The notes beneath the pieces are model-generated. The model saw only the letters and a program-made list of their open reading frames with translations. It was not told where the DNA came from and searched no databases. The translations under genes were made by a program, and so were the position numbers. Positions 16,644 through 25,291 of a stretch of 64,000 bases of DNA are shown here, in pieces; positions within the stretch are counted from its first letter, which is position 1, and the number at the start of each line of letters is the position of its first letter. The stretch lies in the NCBI RefSeq assembly GCF_024347515.1, contig NZ_AP025494.1, forward strand, positions 124,001 to 188,000. Reading direction: 5' to 3'. Source of the DNA: Vibrio gigantis. GTDB taxonomy: Bacteria; Pseudomonadota; Gammaproteobacteria; Enterobacterales; Vibrionaceae.

Positions 16644-16967
16644 ATGAACAACCTTACTTTTGAACAATGGGTGGAATCCTTTAAACCAATCATCAACGAG
16701 AATGGGGGTAGCGCCATCTTCCTTGATGACAAATGCATCTCATTCGAAACCTATGGCAACGACCTAGAAACCATCAAAACAACCGACGCCAGTCGAGTCT
16801 GGACGATCATCGAGATTGATATCGACGAAGAAGAAGATGAGCTGGGTGAGCCTGTCGACAGTAAGTGGGTAATTGTGAATGGTTGCCATTGGGTTAACCG
16901 AGTCGGTTACATCATTACTGAAACGCCATGGCAAGACGGCATTGACTACGAAATTACTTACGACTGA
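16644..16967 (+). CDS. Highly acidic 107-residue protein
   Basis: 24 Asp/Glu against 6 Lys/Arg, including the run DIDEEEDELGEP. Small size and charge resemble DNA-mimic anti-restriction proteins in general character, but the sequence is not one I recognise as ArdA, Ocr or similar. Strong ribosome site (AAGGAGATGCAGC). First gene rightward of cassette H; the next gene is 43 bases downstream. Confidence 0.65.
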   Translation: MNNLTFEQWVESFKPIINENGGSAIFLDDKCISFETYGNDLETIKTTDASRVWTIIEIDIDEEEDELGEPVDSKWVIVNGCHWVNRVGYIITETPWQDGIDYEITYD

Positions 16968-17009
16968 TACAAATCAGACGGACTCCTGAAGAGGCAAAGA
17001 GAGGCAAAT

Positions 17010-17528
17010 ATGGACATTAATAATCAAAAAATCGTCGCTAACGATCTACTCAAGGCAAGAAGTACTGCTGATCCATCAATCGTATTGGAATGTGCTGATG
17101 GCAAAGTTCGCATTTATTCGTTTCCAATCTCAGACCAAGACAGCAAAGAAAAGATGACCATGGCGCTGCGCGTACTGATGGGCAAACTCAACGTGCTCAA
17201 ATACACGTTCGTTCTAGAAGCTTGGATGAGTACCAACCCCGACATCCGACCTTCGATGTCGCCTGCACGTCAAGAATATATGGTGTTTTTGATCAATAAC
17301 CGTGTAGACGAAACATGCACCTTCTGGCCAATTCAACGCAATGAAGATGGTTCTGGTTTTGTCACCGAAACACACGATGTAAACCAAAACGGACAATCCG
17401 GTTTAATGTGCGATTTGTTTGACACTGAACCGTATGAAAAACTCAGTTTTACGAAAAAAAGAGCGGTCGACAAATTGGTTATCCGATTACTGAACATGCG
17501 TGCAGAAGCAACGCCCACCATGCATTAG
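17010..17528 (+). CDS. Unrecognised 172-residue protein
   Basis: Soluble protein with no known domain. ATG 17010 follows GAGAGGCAAAT. Second gene of the rightward cluster from cassette H; ends in a bidirectional terminator. Confidence 0.6.
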   Translation: MDINNQKIVANDLLKARSTADPSIVLECADGKVRIYSFPISDQDSKEKMTMALRVLMGKLNVLKYTFVLEAWMSTNPDIRPSMSPARQEYMVFLINNRVDETCTFWPIQRNEDGSGFVTETHDVNQNGQSGLMCDLFDTEPYEKLSFTKKRAVDKLVIRLLNMRAEATPTMH

Positions 17529-17545
17529 TTTGGTTGTTCCCATGT

Positions 17546-17574
17546 AAAAAAGAGCACCATTGTGTGCTCTTTTT
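17546..17574. terminator. Bidirectional intrinsic terminator
   Basis: 11-base stem (17547-17557 with 17564-17574) containing GAGCAC/GTGCTC, with A-run before and T-run after. It sits between convergent genes ending at 17528 and 17578. Confidence 0.9.
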
Positions 17575-17577
17575 CAG

Positions 17578-18291
17578 TTAGGCGACTTGTGGGAACTTCC
17601 TTTCCGGTTCGCCATCTCTCACCAACTCATAAAGCATTGGTTCATAATGGTTTGTGGCCATCAGTATTAAATAGACGGGAACACCTTGGTCATACAGTGA
17701 TTTTTGAAACACTTTGACTTCTTTCACTATCATTGAAGCTGTGCGTTCCCTCATCATTCGCGCTTCGCTGACCATGCTATCCGAATAAAACTGCCCAGCC
17801 TTGGAGTTGACCTTCAGGTATGGTTGAATGCGCTTACCCAATCGGTCTAACAAGAATTGGTCACTAAAACCCGACTGCTTCAATCTGAGAACCTTGTCCT
17901 TCAGTTGTTTCCTTCGATCAAAGACGTAGCGCTTTTGTTCATTGACCAATTGAGCGGCCTTATCCGTGAGTCCCTTTTTGTTTTTGAAAATACCATGCCT
18001 TGCGAGTCCCAATAACTCATGTTCATTCACTGTCGTTGATGAGGGCGAACCATCAAGGTTATACCGGGTATAGCAAGCTTGATGGCAATTAATCAGCGCC
18101 AGCTTGTACTCTCTGCTGGTGAAAAAACGGTCCAGAAAAAAAGAAACGTCTGCCTGACTGAACGATTGACACAACGTTTCTTGCAAAGCGGCACCAGCTC
18201 CGATGGCAAGAGGTTTGAGAGGCTTTCCTGACAAAATGGGAAAGCGTTTGAATGCATATTGTTGGATTTGCTCTTGAATAACACGATCCAT
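17578..18291 (-). CDS. ProQ/FinO family RNA chaperone
   Basis: 237 residues. The ProQ/FinO domain is at about residues 14-85: FPILSGKPLKPLAIGAGAALQETL, then ALINCHQACYTRYNLDGSPSSTTV, matching the FP...rPLaiG and CHxxYxR..L..G signature of FinO and ProQ. A Lys/Arg-rich extension follows. FinO proteins bind antisense and mRNA stem-loops and control conjugation; ProQ binds many sRNAs. ATG 18291 is preceded by AAGAGGG; an ATG eight codons upstream (18315) is also possible. The longer frame to 18636 is antisense to the gene at 18470. Close to the tra operon, so a fertility-control role is plausible. Confidence 0.85.
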   Translation of the reverse strand: MDRVIQEQIQQYAFKRFPILSGKPLKPLAIGAGAALQETLCQSFSQADVSFFLDRFFTSREYKLALINCHQACYTRYNLDGSPSSTTVNEHELLGLARHGIFKNKKGLTDKAAQLVNEQKRYVFDRRKQLKDKVLRLKQSGFSDQFLLDRLGKRIQPYLKVNSKAGQFYSDSMVSEARMMRERTASMIVKEVKVFQKSLYDQGVPVYLILMATNHYEPMLYELVRDGEPERKFPQVA

Positions 18292-18469
18292 GTTTACCCT
18301 CTTCGGTTGTTCCATACCCTCATCATTGTATCTAACTGAGTTTACAGATTGACAAATAGCGAGAGCAAAAGACGAAATTACCCAACTCAACAAAATGGAC
18401 TGGTAAATTGCTAAACTGTCATGGTTTTCGTCGTATAACAAAGTTAGTGCATAACTAGCGAGATATAGT

Positions 18470-18685
18470 ATGACGCCTGAATTTGAAGCAAAACTCGACC
18501 GCTTGAATAAACTTCGAAAAAACGCAATGAAAAGCAATGCGTTCTCGGATGCTGCCAAAGAACACGAAAAAGCCATCCAACAAACCGACAGCCACTCCCC
18601 TGCCACCACCAAAAAGACCAAAAAGAAAGGTCCCAAATCATTAGCGGAAATCTACAAACCGCATACACATGAAGAAACCCATTAG
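18470..18685 (+). CDS. Small Lys-rich coiled protein (71 residues)
   Basis: Hydrophilic, helical and Lys/Glu-rich (KLDRLNKLRKNAMK..., TKKTKKKGPKSLAEIYK). Could bind nucleic acid; no family recognised. Divergent from the ProQ/FinO gene and preceded by a GCGAGA sequence. Convergent with the small gene ending at 18696. Confidence 0.5.
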   Translation: MTPEFEAKLDRLNKLRKNAMKSNAFSDAAKEHEKAIQQTDSHSPATTKKTKKKGPKSLAEIYKPHTHEETH

Positions 18686-18695
18686 ATAATGGAAT

Positions 18696-18893
18696 CTAAG
18701 AATGGGCGCTGCTGGTGGTATTAGCGGATACCCAATCTTTGATATACGCCGAAAATGCACTCTGGTCAGAGATATGCCCCGAGCAAGCCGGTTGACCCGT
18801 AAACTCCGCTTTTCGTTTAGCAATAAAAGCCATGAACTCCCAATTGGTGCCAGTTGGACACCATTGTTTGAAAGCCAAATATCGTTCATTCAT
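18696..18893 (-). CDS. Unrecognised 65-residue protein
   Basis: Small soluble protein starting MNERYLAFKQWCPTGTNWEFMAF. ATG 18893 has a strong ribosome site (GAGGAGAAG). A second ATG in another frame lies four bases inside. The upstream region has the single G6 half-site at 18963. Confidence 0.55.
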   Translation of the reverse strand: MNERYLAFKQWCPTGTNWEFMAFIAKRKAEFTGQPACSGHISDQSAFSAYIKDWVSANTTSSAHS

Positions 18894-18932
18894 GATTCTT
18901 CTCCTCGGCAGAAACGCTGTCTATTGATAGTA

Positions 18933-18968
18933 ACGTCCCCTCGTCAGAGTACCTAGAAACCTCCCCCC
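18933..18968 (-). promoter_or_regulatory. Single G6 promoter element I
   Basis: Minus-strand G6 at 18963-18968 continuing as AGGTTTCTAGG; TACTAT begins 30 bases after the tract and faces the gene at 18893. The AG(A/G)TTnCTA extension is shared with the single tracts at 24738 and 35413. Confidence 0.5.
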
Positions 18969-18969
18969 G

Positions 18970-19299
18970 TTTGGTATCGCTGGTGGTTGAAATCATCGCC
19001 ATCGAAGCCCTTTCTATTCTGGCTGCAGCTCTGTACTCAGAACCCGTCATCCGCCTGAGATATGAAAGTCACAGTTGGTCGATGCATGGAACTCAATAAA
19101 GCATATTGATTGTCAACAATGAAATTTTGGATAAATCAAGATTTTGCCACATAAAAATAAGCATAAATAACAGGTACTTATGTAAAAAACAAATAAACCT
19201 AAAAAAACGGCTCACTATTTGGAATTCAAAATTAGGTTACCTGCAATGATTCAAGGGCCTACTTAAAAGGTATTTACCGGAATTATTGGAGATATTTCT
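18970..19299. other. Leader region of the tra operon
   Basis: No gene. AT-rich, with a small ATTGT-CA-ACAAT palindrome near 19110 that could be an operator. TTGGAGATATTTCT immediately before 19300 is the traA ribosome site. No G6 tract faces the tra genes. Confidence 0.5.
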
Positions 19300-19632
19300 A
19301 TGCAAAACACAATCAACGTCAATGATGTACAAAAAGTAGATTCAAAGACGACATACCTCGGCTTAATTACATTCGCGCTTATGTTTTTTACCGTCTCGGC
19401 CATTGCCGGTTCAGGTGGTGATGCGTTCCAAGGCTTATTTGATGAACTAGTGAGCTTTGCTGAAGGTGTTCCTGGACAAATTATCGCGTTCTGTTCTTTC
19501 GCAGGGATCATCATCTTCTCAATGGTTCGACCAAACCTTATCGGTCTTGGTGTTTCTGTCATCATCATGCTGGTGCTGGCGCAACTTCAAACCATTATCA
19601 CTACCATGCTAACTGCCGGTCTTCCGGTATAA
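19300..19632 (+). CDS. traA: Conjugative pilin TraA
   Basis: 110 residues: long basic/hydrophobic leader ending TVSAIA followed by GSGGDAFQ (likely cleavage after residue 36), then a ~74-residue mature peptide with two hydrophobic helices separated by a short loop around RPN. This is the architecture of F-type pilins, which polymerise with lipid into the conjugative pilus. It is the first gene of traA-L-E-K-B; good ribosome site. Confidence 0.8.
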   Translation: MQNTINVNDVQKVDSKTTYLGLITFALMFFTVSAIAGSGGDAFQGLFDELVSFAEGVPGQIIAFCSFAGIIIFSMVRPNLIGLGVSVIIMLVLAQLQTIITTMLTAGLPV

Positions 19633-19689
19633 AGCAACAGATGTCTCTGGGCCTTATAGAAGAGGCCCAGAAGTACATAAGGGGGTCAT

Positions 19690-20019
19690 ATGAGTAAGTT
19701 AGACATCAATAATGATGCTCGTCCTCAACTACCGAACAATCAAACCTATGTGCCACTTCGAGTAAACGACAAACAATCGGTGATCGGAATGGAGTCGGAT
19801 ACAGCGGGGATTTTGCTTGTCGGTATCGCTATCGGACACATCAGCAAGAACCTGTTACTTATCGGTGGAATCGCCATTCTTCTCGCTCTCGCCTATTCAT
19901 GGGTCAAAGATAACTATCCCAAAGGTCGGCTCAAACACATGTTGTGGTGGGCTGGAATCATTAACTTTAAATCCCGTAAATCGTTTCCAGAAGCATTTAA
20001 CCGTACTTATTTTCGCTAA
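19690..20019 (+). CDS. traL: Conjugative transfer protein TraL
   Basis: 109 residues with the TraL layout: N-terminal polar segment, one or two hydrophobic segments (about 38-68, AGILLVGIAIGHISKNLLLIGGIAILLALAY) and a C-terminal LKHMLWWAGI...RTYFR. Inner-membrane component of the F-type secretion channel. Between traA and traE, as in F. Confidence 0.85.
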   Translation: MSKLDINNDARPQLPNNQTYVPLRVNDKQSVIGMESDTAGILLVGIAIGHISKNLLLIGGIAILLALAYSWVKDNYPKGRLKHMLWWAGIINFKSRKSFPEAFNRTYFR

Positions 20020-20081
20020 CTCTTTGTAGCGATCCGTTTTTAAATTCTATGTGTTGTTTTAGCAAAAGTTTGAGGTTTGCT

Positions 20082-20750
20082 ATGAATATATTTAACCGCA
20101 AAAAAAAGGGGCAGGATGAGTCTGAACTGGAGCATGATTCAGATTCGAATGTCCAACGTTCTTGGCAAGCAGCCATCGACCACAGTAACAAAATGACAAA
20201 GATGATGGGGCTGTCCATCATTATCTGCGCGTTTCTAGCGTTTAAGGTAATGACAGCGAAACCCGTCACCGTTGTTACCCCGCCTAATTTCTCTGAAGAA
20301 ATTGTCATGATAGGCAACAAAGCCAACTCAGGTTACAAGAAGCAATGGGGCATATTCATTGCCAGCATGCTTGGTAACGTGAATGTCCGTAATGTGGATA
20401 TTGTCTTAGATACGCTAAAACCAATGCTCTCCATTCGAGATTACGAAGCATTGAATGAGCAAGTGATCAGTCATGTGAAAGCTTTAGACATCAGGGACCA
20501 AGTGCAAGAGTTCAACGTATTAGATGTGTTCTACGACAACAAATACGACAAAGTGATTGTTTACGGCGAGCGTAAGCTTACCGAGCGAAAGAAACGCGGC
20601 AATAAAAGCGATGAACGCCGTGCAGTACGCTGGACATACGAACTCAAGATTGCCAATGCACATGGTAGTCCAAAGATGCAGTCCATTGACCAATACGAAG
20701 GCGCTCCGCAGATAGAACGCAATCGTATCGAACGCAAGCAAGACAAGTAG
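20082..20750 (+). CDS. traE: Conjugative transfer protein TraE (VirB5-position, VirB8-like)
   Basis: 222 residues. Short cytoplasmic basic N-terminus, one transmembrane segment at about 42-58 (MMGLSIIICAFLAFKVM), then a periplasmic domain with WGIFIASMLGNVN near 95, typical of TraE. TraE links inner membrane and periplasm in the channel. Start 20082 is preceded by GAGGTTTGCT; the frame from 20049 has no ribosome site. Confidence 0.88.
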   Translation: MNIFNRKKKGQDESELEHDSDSNVQRSWQAAIDHSNKMTKMMGLSIIICAFLAFKVMTAKPVTVVTPPNFSEEIVMIGNKANSGYKKQWGIFIASMLGNVNVRNVDIVLDTLKPMLSIRDYEALNEQVISHVKALDIRDQVQEFNVLDVFYDNKYDKVIVYGERKLTERKKRGNKSDERRAVRWTYELKIANAHGSPKMQSIDQYEGAPQIERNRIERKQDK

Positions 20751-20758
20751 GTCCCGTT

Positions 20759-21946
20759 ATGAAAAATTCACATCAACTCGCTAGATATACGACCTTGCTT
20801 TGTGCCACATTATCATTCGGTGCAATGGCAAACCAAAACGTCATCCCTATTGAACCTGTTGGCTCGAAAGTGGAGCGACAAACAACGCAACCAGAAAATA
20901 AAGCGACTGTTGCTGCAATGGTTGACCAAGTAGTCAAATCTTTACCGACCGATAAGCAAGAGTCATTAAGTCAATTCACTCCAGTCAATGACCCAGCTGC
21001 GAAGCAACCTATTGTCAGCACAAAATCCGTCGATGAATTTGGAAGAGTCACCCAATCAGACAAGAACGTGATTGTCGCAACACCACCAACGGCCCAACCA
21101 CCAAAACCTTCTCTGACTGCATTCGAACGTATGCAGCGCCAAATGGCGAAGAAATTTAAGCCAGTTCAGAAGTACAAACTACGCCCTTCAGACAATATTA
21201 CGTTGCCTGCAGCAAAGTACATACTCAACAGTATTCGCACCTCTTTCAAAGAAATTAACATTCGCAGTTCAGATCCCAATGTCGTCATGAAAGTGGATGG
21301 TAGCTTTATCTATTTCACGTCTAACAACGATGCCCCTTTTAATATCATTATGTTCGAAAAAGGGGTGCCTGAAACCCAAGTCAACTTAACGATTTGGCCA
21401 CTTGATGTCATGCCTGCAATGGTACAAGTCGATGTCCGATACAACAAAGCATTACAAGCAAAAGTGAACCGCGTATTGGCGTCAAAAAAACAGGATAAAA
21501 TTGAGCAAGAAAAGCGCATTCAAGATATGGAATCTGAATTGGCCATTGCCAGTGATCCTCAAGTTAAGTCATCTCCATACGTCGAGGGTATCAACAAACT
21601 GTTTGCGCAAACGGCAGGAAAAGCAACACCTACCGGTTTTGACTTGCAGACCAACATTCCGCGAGACGCGTTACGTCCTTGTCGATTTGGAACATATGCA
21701 GAGACGAAACAACGTTTAATATCGTCTCGACGAATCGTGGACATTGTATTGGTTAAAAACGTTACGAATCGAAATGTGGTTTTGCGAGAGCAGGATTGCT
21801 GGGTAGATGATGACGTGATCGCAACGGGTATCTTAAACAAAGCGACCTTAAAGCCATCAGAAAAAACCGAAGTATACGTATTGCGCGACCGACTGTACTA
21901 CCAACGTATGCATTCTCGCAATGAACGTCCATCACTTCTGGATTAA
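20759..21946 (+). CDS. traK: Outer-membrane core protein TraK (VirB9-like)
   Basis: 395 residues, larger than F TraK (242). Signal peptide at 1-24 (ending FGAMA), a disordered Pro/Thr/Lys-rich stretch to about 140, then the TraK secretin-like domain with repeated beta-strand segments and a C-terminal ...NVVLREQDCWVDDDVIATGI...VYVLRDRL. Forms the outer-membrane core with TraB and TraV. Eight bases after traE. Confidence 0.85.
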   Translation: MKNSHQLARYTTLLCATLSFGAMANQNVIPIEPVGSKVERQTTQPENKATVAAMVDQVVKSLPTDKQESLSQFTPVNDPAAKQPIVSTKSVDEFGRVTQSDKNVIVATPPTAQPPKPSLTAFERMQRQMAKKFKPVQKYKLRPSDNITLPAAKYILNSIRTSFKEINIRSSDPNVVMKVDGSFIYFTSNNDAPFNIIMFEKGVPETQVNLTIWPLDVMPAMVQVDVRYNKALQAKVNRVLASKKQDKIEQEKRIQDMESELAIASDPQVKSSPYVEGINKLFAQTAGKATPTGFDLQTNIPRDALRPCRFGTYAETKQRLISSRRIVDIVLVKNVTNRNVVLREQDCWVDDDVIATGILNKATLKPSEKTEVYVLRDRLYYQRMHSRNERPSLLD

Positions 21947-21958
21947 TCGAGGTGAACC

Positions 21959-23317
21959 ATGAAGATTAACTTTAAAGAACTTTGGGAAACCAACAAAAAT
22001 TTCCGATATGGGGTGATTGGCGTCTGTATTGTTCCTGCCGCCTATGTAGCGATGCAATTTATTCATCCGGGCAAAATTCAACGACCGAACGCAGACGCGA
22101 ATAAAATCGAAAAAGTGTTCATGCCTTCGAGCACACGTACCCAACTAGAGAGGGAAGACGTTGACGGAGTTCGTGACGCCTTAGTTGAAATTTCGGCCAT
22201 CGATAAAAAGTCGTCGGCACGCAATGACAATTACCAGTACGACCAGTTAAAACAAGAGGTCGATGGTCTTCGTCAAAAAATGGCCGATCAAGATGCTGAG
22301 ATTGCCGAATGGAAGTCAGGCAAACGCCAATTGGAAAGAACCAACTATGATCCGAACCAAATTCGACAAGGCCGCCAAGTCGTTGTAGATCGACACGGGA
22401 ACGCAACGGAAATCACTGTCGACGCTAATGGCGTGCCGAACCAACAAGTGAGCCAGTTGCGCAGCTCCCCTCCCCCAGCTCTTGCAGGCATTCGAAGTGT
22501 CGATGAAGGGAATGATGCGATTTTGTTGCAAGACGGGCGTGTAAAAACCTTAGTAGAAGCAAACCAACTGGTCGATGAAGATGAAATGTCAGAGGCGCAA
22601 AAACGTGAGGCATTGAATCAGAAAGAAATGGAGTTGGCTGCTGCCTTGAAGAACTATCAGCAAAAACCTGAGCAAAAAGGGTATTCAATTTCATTGCCAA
22701 CCACCAGCCTTGTAACCGGCACTTTGCTATCAGGCATGCAAGCTCCAACCAGTATTGGTTCAGCGAGAGAGCCCCTTCCGGCGGTCATGCGAATCAAGAC
22801 AGATGCACTATTGCCAAATGGTTATCGTGCTGACCTAAGAGACTGTCAGGCACTATTATCCGGCATTGGTCAATTGTCAGATCGCAGAGCCTACATGAGA
22901 CTAGAAAAAGTGGTCTGCATCGATGAGGACGGACTCACGGCAGAAGCAGCGGCGCAAGGCTTTGCTACTGGCTCTGACGGTCAGGCAGGGATTCCAGGCA
23001 CGTTAGTTGCTCGAAACGGCGAAGTATTGAAAGGCTCCATGTGGGCGGGTTTCTTTTCAGGACTGGCACAAGGTATCGCCCCATCAAGGGTGCCGGGTGT
23101 CGACATCAACTCTGACGGAACAGGCTTTCAAACACCCGATCTAGGGACACTAGGCACCTCGGCAGTACTCCAAGGTGGCGCCTCATCTTTGGACCGCATT
23201 TCGGAATACTACGTGAAAATGTTGGAAGAAATCTGGCCAACCGTTGACGTACCAGCAATGCAAGAAGTGACCTTCCTACTTCAAGCCCCTTTAAAACTGA
23301 CGTTTAAGGAGATCTAA
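21959..23317 (+). CDS. traB: Channel scaffold TraB (VirB10-like)
   Basis: 452 residues. Transmembrane segment near 17-33, coiled coil about 70-120 (DQLKQEVDGLRQKMADQDAEIAEWKSG as its centre), Gln/Pro-rich linker, and the VirB10/TraB beta-barrel domain from about 240 (TGTLLSGMQAPT, LLPNGYRADLRDCQALLSGIGQLSDRR, EDGLTAEAAAQGFATGSDGQAGIPGTLV). Spans both membranes in the transfer channel. Two bases separate its stop from the next start. Confidence 0.93.
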   Translation: MKINFKELWETNKNFRYGVIGVCIVPAAYVAMQFIHPGKIQRPNADANKIEKVFMPSSTRTQLEREDVDGVRDALVEISAIDKKSSARNDNYQYDQLKQEVDGLRQKMADQDAEIAEWKSGKRQLERTNYDPNQIRQGRQVVVDRHGNATEITVDANGVPNQQVSQLRSSPPPALAGIRSVDEGNDAILLQDGRVKTLVEANQLVDEDEMSEAQKREALNQKEMELAAALKNYQQKPEQKGYSISLPTTSLVTGTLLSGMQAPTSIGSAREPLPAVMRIKTDALLPNGYRADLRDCQALLSGIGQLSDRRAYMRLEKVVCIDEDGLTAEAAAQGFATGSDGQAGIPGTLVARNGEVLKGSMWAGFFSGLAQGIAPSRVPGVDINSDGTGFQTPDLGTLGTSAVLQGGASSLDRISEYYVKMLEEIWPTVDVPAMQEVTFLLQAPLKLTFKEI

Positions 23318-23318
23318 T

Positions 23319-23834
23319 ATGGCCACTGGTGATAATGAAAAGAAAAATGACCAACCAACTGAGGCGTCGAATTCCAGTCAGGAGCTTGAACAACTCATTG
23401 AGAAGGCATCAAAACCAACAATGCCCGACGAACCTAAAGGCGACGAAGAACCGACCGTGATTGAAGCAACGCCAACGCAAACGGAAAGTAAGACGTCAAA
23501 TCTATTTCCGAAGATCATCGTAGTGTGGTTAATGGTCCTATCAGGGGTAATGGCTTATGCCATGATGGTGATCGACAAACAAAGTGAAACGTCATTGAGC
23601 CAACACCCCATTGTGTTTTACCCGTTTGGTAAAGCGTTTTCGGCTCTTAAATCTCAGGGTTATGATTTTGCTGCTATAGAAAAATATAACAACAACATGA
23701 TCCAGATATTGAACTCTGAAGGGAAAGTGGTGCTACCTGCAGCTAGTGTGCATGGTCAGTTACCAGATTCTCTTGTTGTTAAGCTAATGTCCGTCGATGA
23801 AATGAACAGGCTGGCTTCGCAACAATCGGAGTAA
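23319..23834 (+). CDS. TrbI-like inner-membrane protein (tentative)
   Basis: 171 residues: acidic, Pro/Glu-rich N-terminus, one transmembrane segment at about 66-83 (IIVVWLMVLSGVMAYAMMV), then a periplasmic part, FYPFGKAFSALK... KVVLPAASVHGQLPD. Size, topology and the (V)VxPAxVxGxxPD-like end resemble F TrbI, which affects pilus extension. Position after traB differs from F, where trbI follows traC. Followed by the terminator at 23868, so the operon ends here. Confidence 0.5.
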   Translation: MATGDNEKKNDQPTEASNSSQELEQLIEKASKPTMPDEPKGDEEPTVIEATPTQTESKTSNLFPKIIVVWLMVLSGVMAYAMMVIDKQSETSLSQHPIVFYPFGKAFSALKSQGYDFAAIEKYNNNMIQILNSEGKVVLPAASVHGQLPDSLVVKLMSVDEMNRLASQQSE

Positions 23835-23867
23835 CAAAACCAATAAAACTAGCAAACAACACAGCTT

Positions 23868-23892
23868 GGCCACTTTCACAGTGGCCTTTTTT
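23868..23892 (+). terminator. Intrinsic terminator ending the traALEKB operon
   Basis: 7-base GC-rich stem (23868-23874 with 23880-23886) with a 5-base loop followed by six T. Confidence 0.88.
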
Positions 23893-24121
23893 AATGCACT
23901 CCACTCGCGGCATCCATCGCACTCAAACAGATCGTGTCATACTTCGTCTTCATCACATTGACTTTGGTTTCTGCTCGAACCGCTCTGTTGTATGAGGCCA
24001 ACACCTCTTCGCTAGAGTCTTTCACCAACGCCAAGATCGCTTTTTTCTGAGTCTCTGTTAAGTCGGTGGCCAGCAACGCGTCGATGCTTTCATCTATACG
24101 ATCAAAATACTGAGCTAACAT
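23891..24121 (-). CDS. Unrecognised 76-residue protein
   Basis: Helical soluble protein with LLATDLTETQKKAILALVKDSSEEVL; reminiscent of small regulatory helical bundles but no family assigned. Very strong ribosome site (GGAGGGAAGT). Follows the 180-residue gene by nine bases. Confidence 0.6.
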   Translation of the reverse strand: MLAQYFDRIDESIDALLATDLTETQKKAILALVKDSSEEVLASYNRAVRAETKVNVMKTKYDTICLSAMDAASGVH

Positions 24122-24130
24122 ACTTCCCTC

Positions 24131-24673
24131 CTAGTTAATTTCATTTTGAATATTCAATAGCAAGTGACGACAAGCATTGTCTCTAAAGCGAACGTAGTCC
24201 ACGGGAGAACCAATACCATGTCTAAGCGCATCTAATGTTTCCCGAAGGACGACGACTGGCATGTCAGGGTTTCGGCACTGTAGTCCATAAAAGTCGAACT
24301 CAAAAACCGTCATGTTTGCTTCGTCGATCTGATAGCGCCTTGAGATATCTTCAATACGTGTAAATAGGCCATAGGCATCGATATATATCGTTTGCCCTTC
24401 AATATCGAAAGCATTGAGGTAATGAAGGTCAACGCCATACTCAGACAGAATCACACCCCGAATCGGGAACCGGCTACGTTCTCCAGCCACAATCAAACCC
24501 TCGCACAAGACATAACATTTTGAATGAGCGAACTCGTCAATAAATTCAGTGGTGACTGGGCTTGGCTGCTCACACAGATATTGGATGTCACTGAGAGACA
24601 ATGAACGCATCACATCAATCAGCTCACGACATCCATGGCTATGCCACTTTACCCGCTTTACTTCCTTCTCCAT
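24131..24673 (-). CDS. Unrecognised 180-residue protein
   Basis: Soluble protein, alternating strands and helices, no signal peptide, no motif recognised. Start at 24673 (MEKEVKRV) after GGGGAGC; the longer frame from 24703 lacks a site. The single G6 half-site at 24738 lies 65 bases upstream. Confidence 0.6.
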   Translation of the reverse strand: MEKEVKRVKWHSHGCRELIDVMRSLSLSDIQYLCEQPSPVTTEFIDEFAHSKCYVLCEGLIVAGERSRFPIRGVILSEYGVDLHYLNAFDIEGQTIYIDAYGLFTRIEDISRRYQIDEANMTVFEFDFYGLQCRNPDMPVVVLRETLDALRHGIGSPVDYVRFRDNACRHLLLNIQNEIN

Positions 24674-24701
24674 TGTTGCTCCCCGGCTATTCGTTGAATT
24701 C

Positions 24702-24743
24702 AATATACGACGTTTCCCATACCTGGCCTAGCAATCTCCCCCC
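24702..24743 (-). promoter_or_regulatory. Single G6 promoter element J
   Basis: Minus-strand G6 at 24738-24743 continuing AGATTGCTAGG; TATATT begins 30 bases after the tract, facing the gene at 24673. No partner tract at 45 bases. Confidence 0.55.
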
Positions 24744-24855
24744 ACTTAGTACGTAACCCACTGAACGAGTGCTCGAAACATGTATTTTGGATTCGTTAAT
24801 TGCCATTTATTTCAGCCCCATACGCTAGATTGATACGGTTCAACCCGAAAACATC

Positions 24856-25028
24856 ATCACTAGTATTAGTGATCGTTTTCTCCAAGCTGGAGAGCTTCCA
24901 ATTCTCCCATGCTATGCATGTCCCTTACTGTCAATGCACTTTGACACCAACAAGAGTTACCCACTCGCATTACTACCCGTAATTAACCCCAATCAACGGT
25001 TCAACACACACACCCTTGGGTGTTTTTT
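24856..25028 (+). ncRNA. Possible structured leader or small RNA
   Basis: Two adjacent hairpins (ATCACTA/TAGTGAT at 24856-24873 and TCTCCA/TGGAGA at 24879-24893) are followed by a terminator-like ACACCC/GGGTGT hairpin with six T near 25009-25028. The next gene starts at 25067, so this could be an attenuated leader or a free RNA. Structure only; no family match recognised. Confidence 0.3.
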
Positions 25029-25066
25029 GTGTACCTGCGATATCACCTACCCGTGAGGAACTATCC

Positions 25067-25291
25067 ATGAAATTAAGCACTTTGTTCACCATATTATTTG
25101 GTTTAGCGACGGTTTATTTCTGTATTCACCCTGTTCTTGTTGTTCGTGGCACAGAATTCCCTTCTGCATTCCATGATGTGGTCGAATTCTGTAAAACATG
25201 GCGTCATGTTTTGTTGATCACCCTACTCTCTTGGGCTTCAGCAGGCATTACCCTTTGGCTAACGTTTACTATTCACAAACACAGAGTCTAA
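25067..25291 (+). CDS. Small two-pass membrane protein
   Basis: 74 residues with hydrophobic segments at about 4-24 and 45-65. The start at 25067 follows GTGAGGAAC; the longer frame from 25016 crosses the terminator-like hairpin. Function unknown; lies before the GHKL ATPase gene. Confidence 0.55.
   Translation: MKLSTLFTILFGLATVYFCIHPVLVVRGTEFPSAFHDVVEFCKTWRHVLLITLLSWASAGITLWLTFTIHKHRV

Noticed and set aside
18292-18636. 115-residue hydrophobic extension of the ProQ/FinO gene
   Set aside because: It is antisense to a credible plus-strand gene (18470) and the ProQ/FinO domain starts right after the internal ATG with a good ribosome site.
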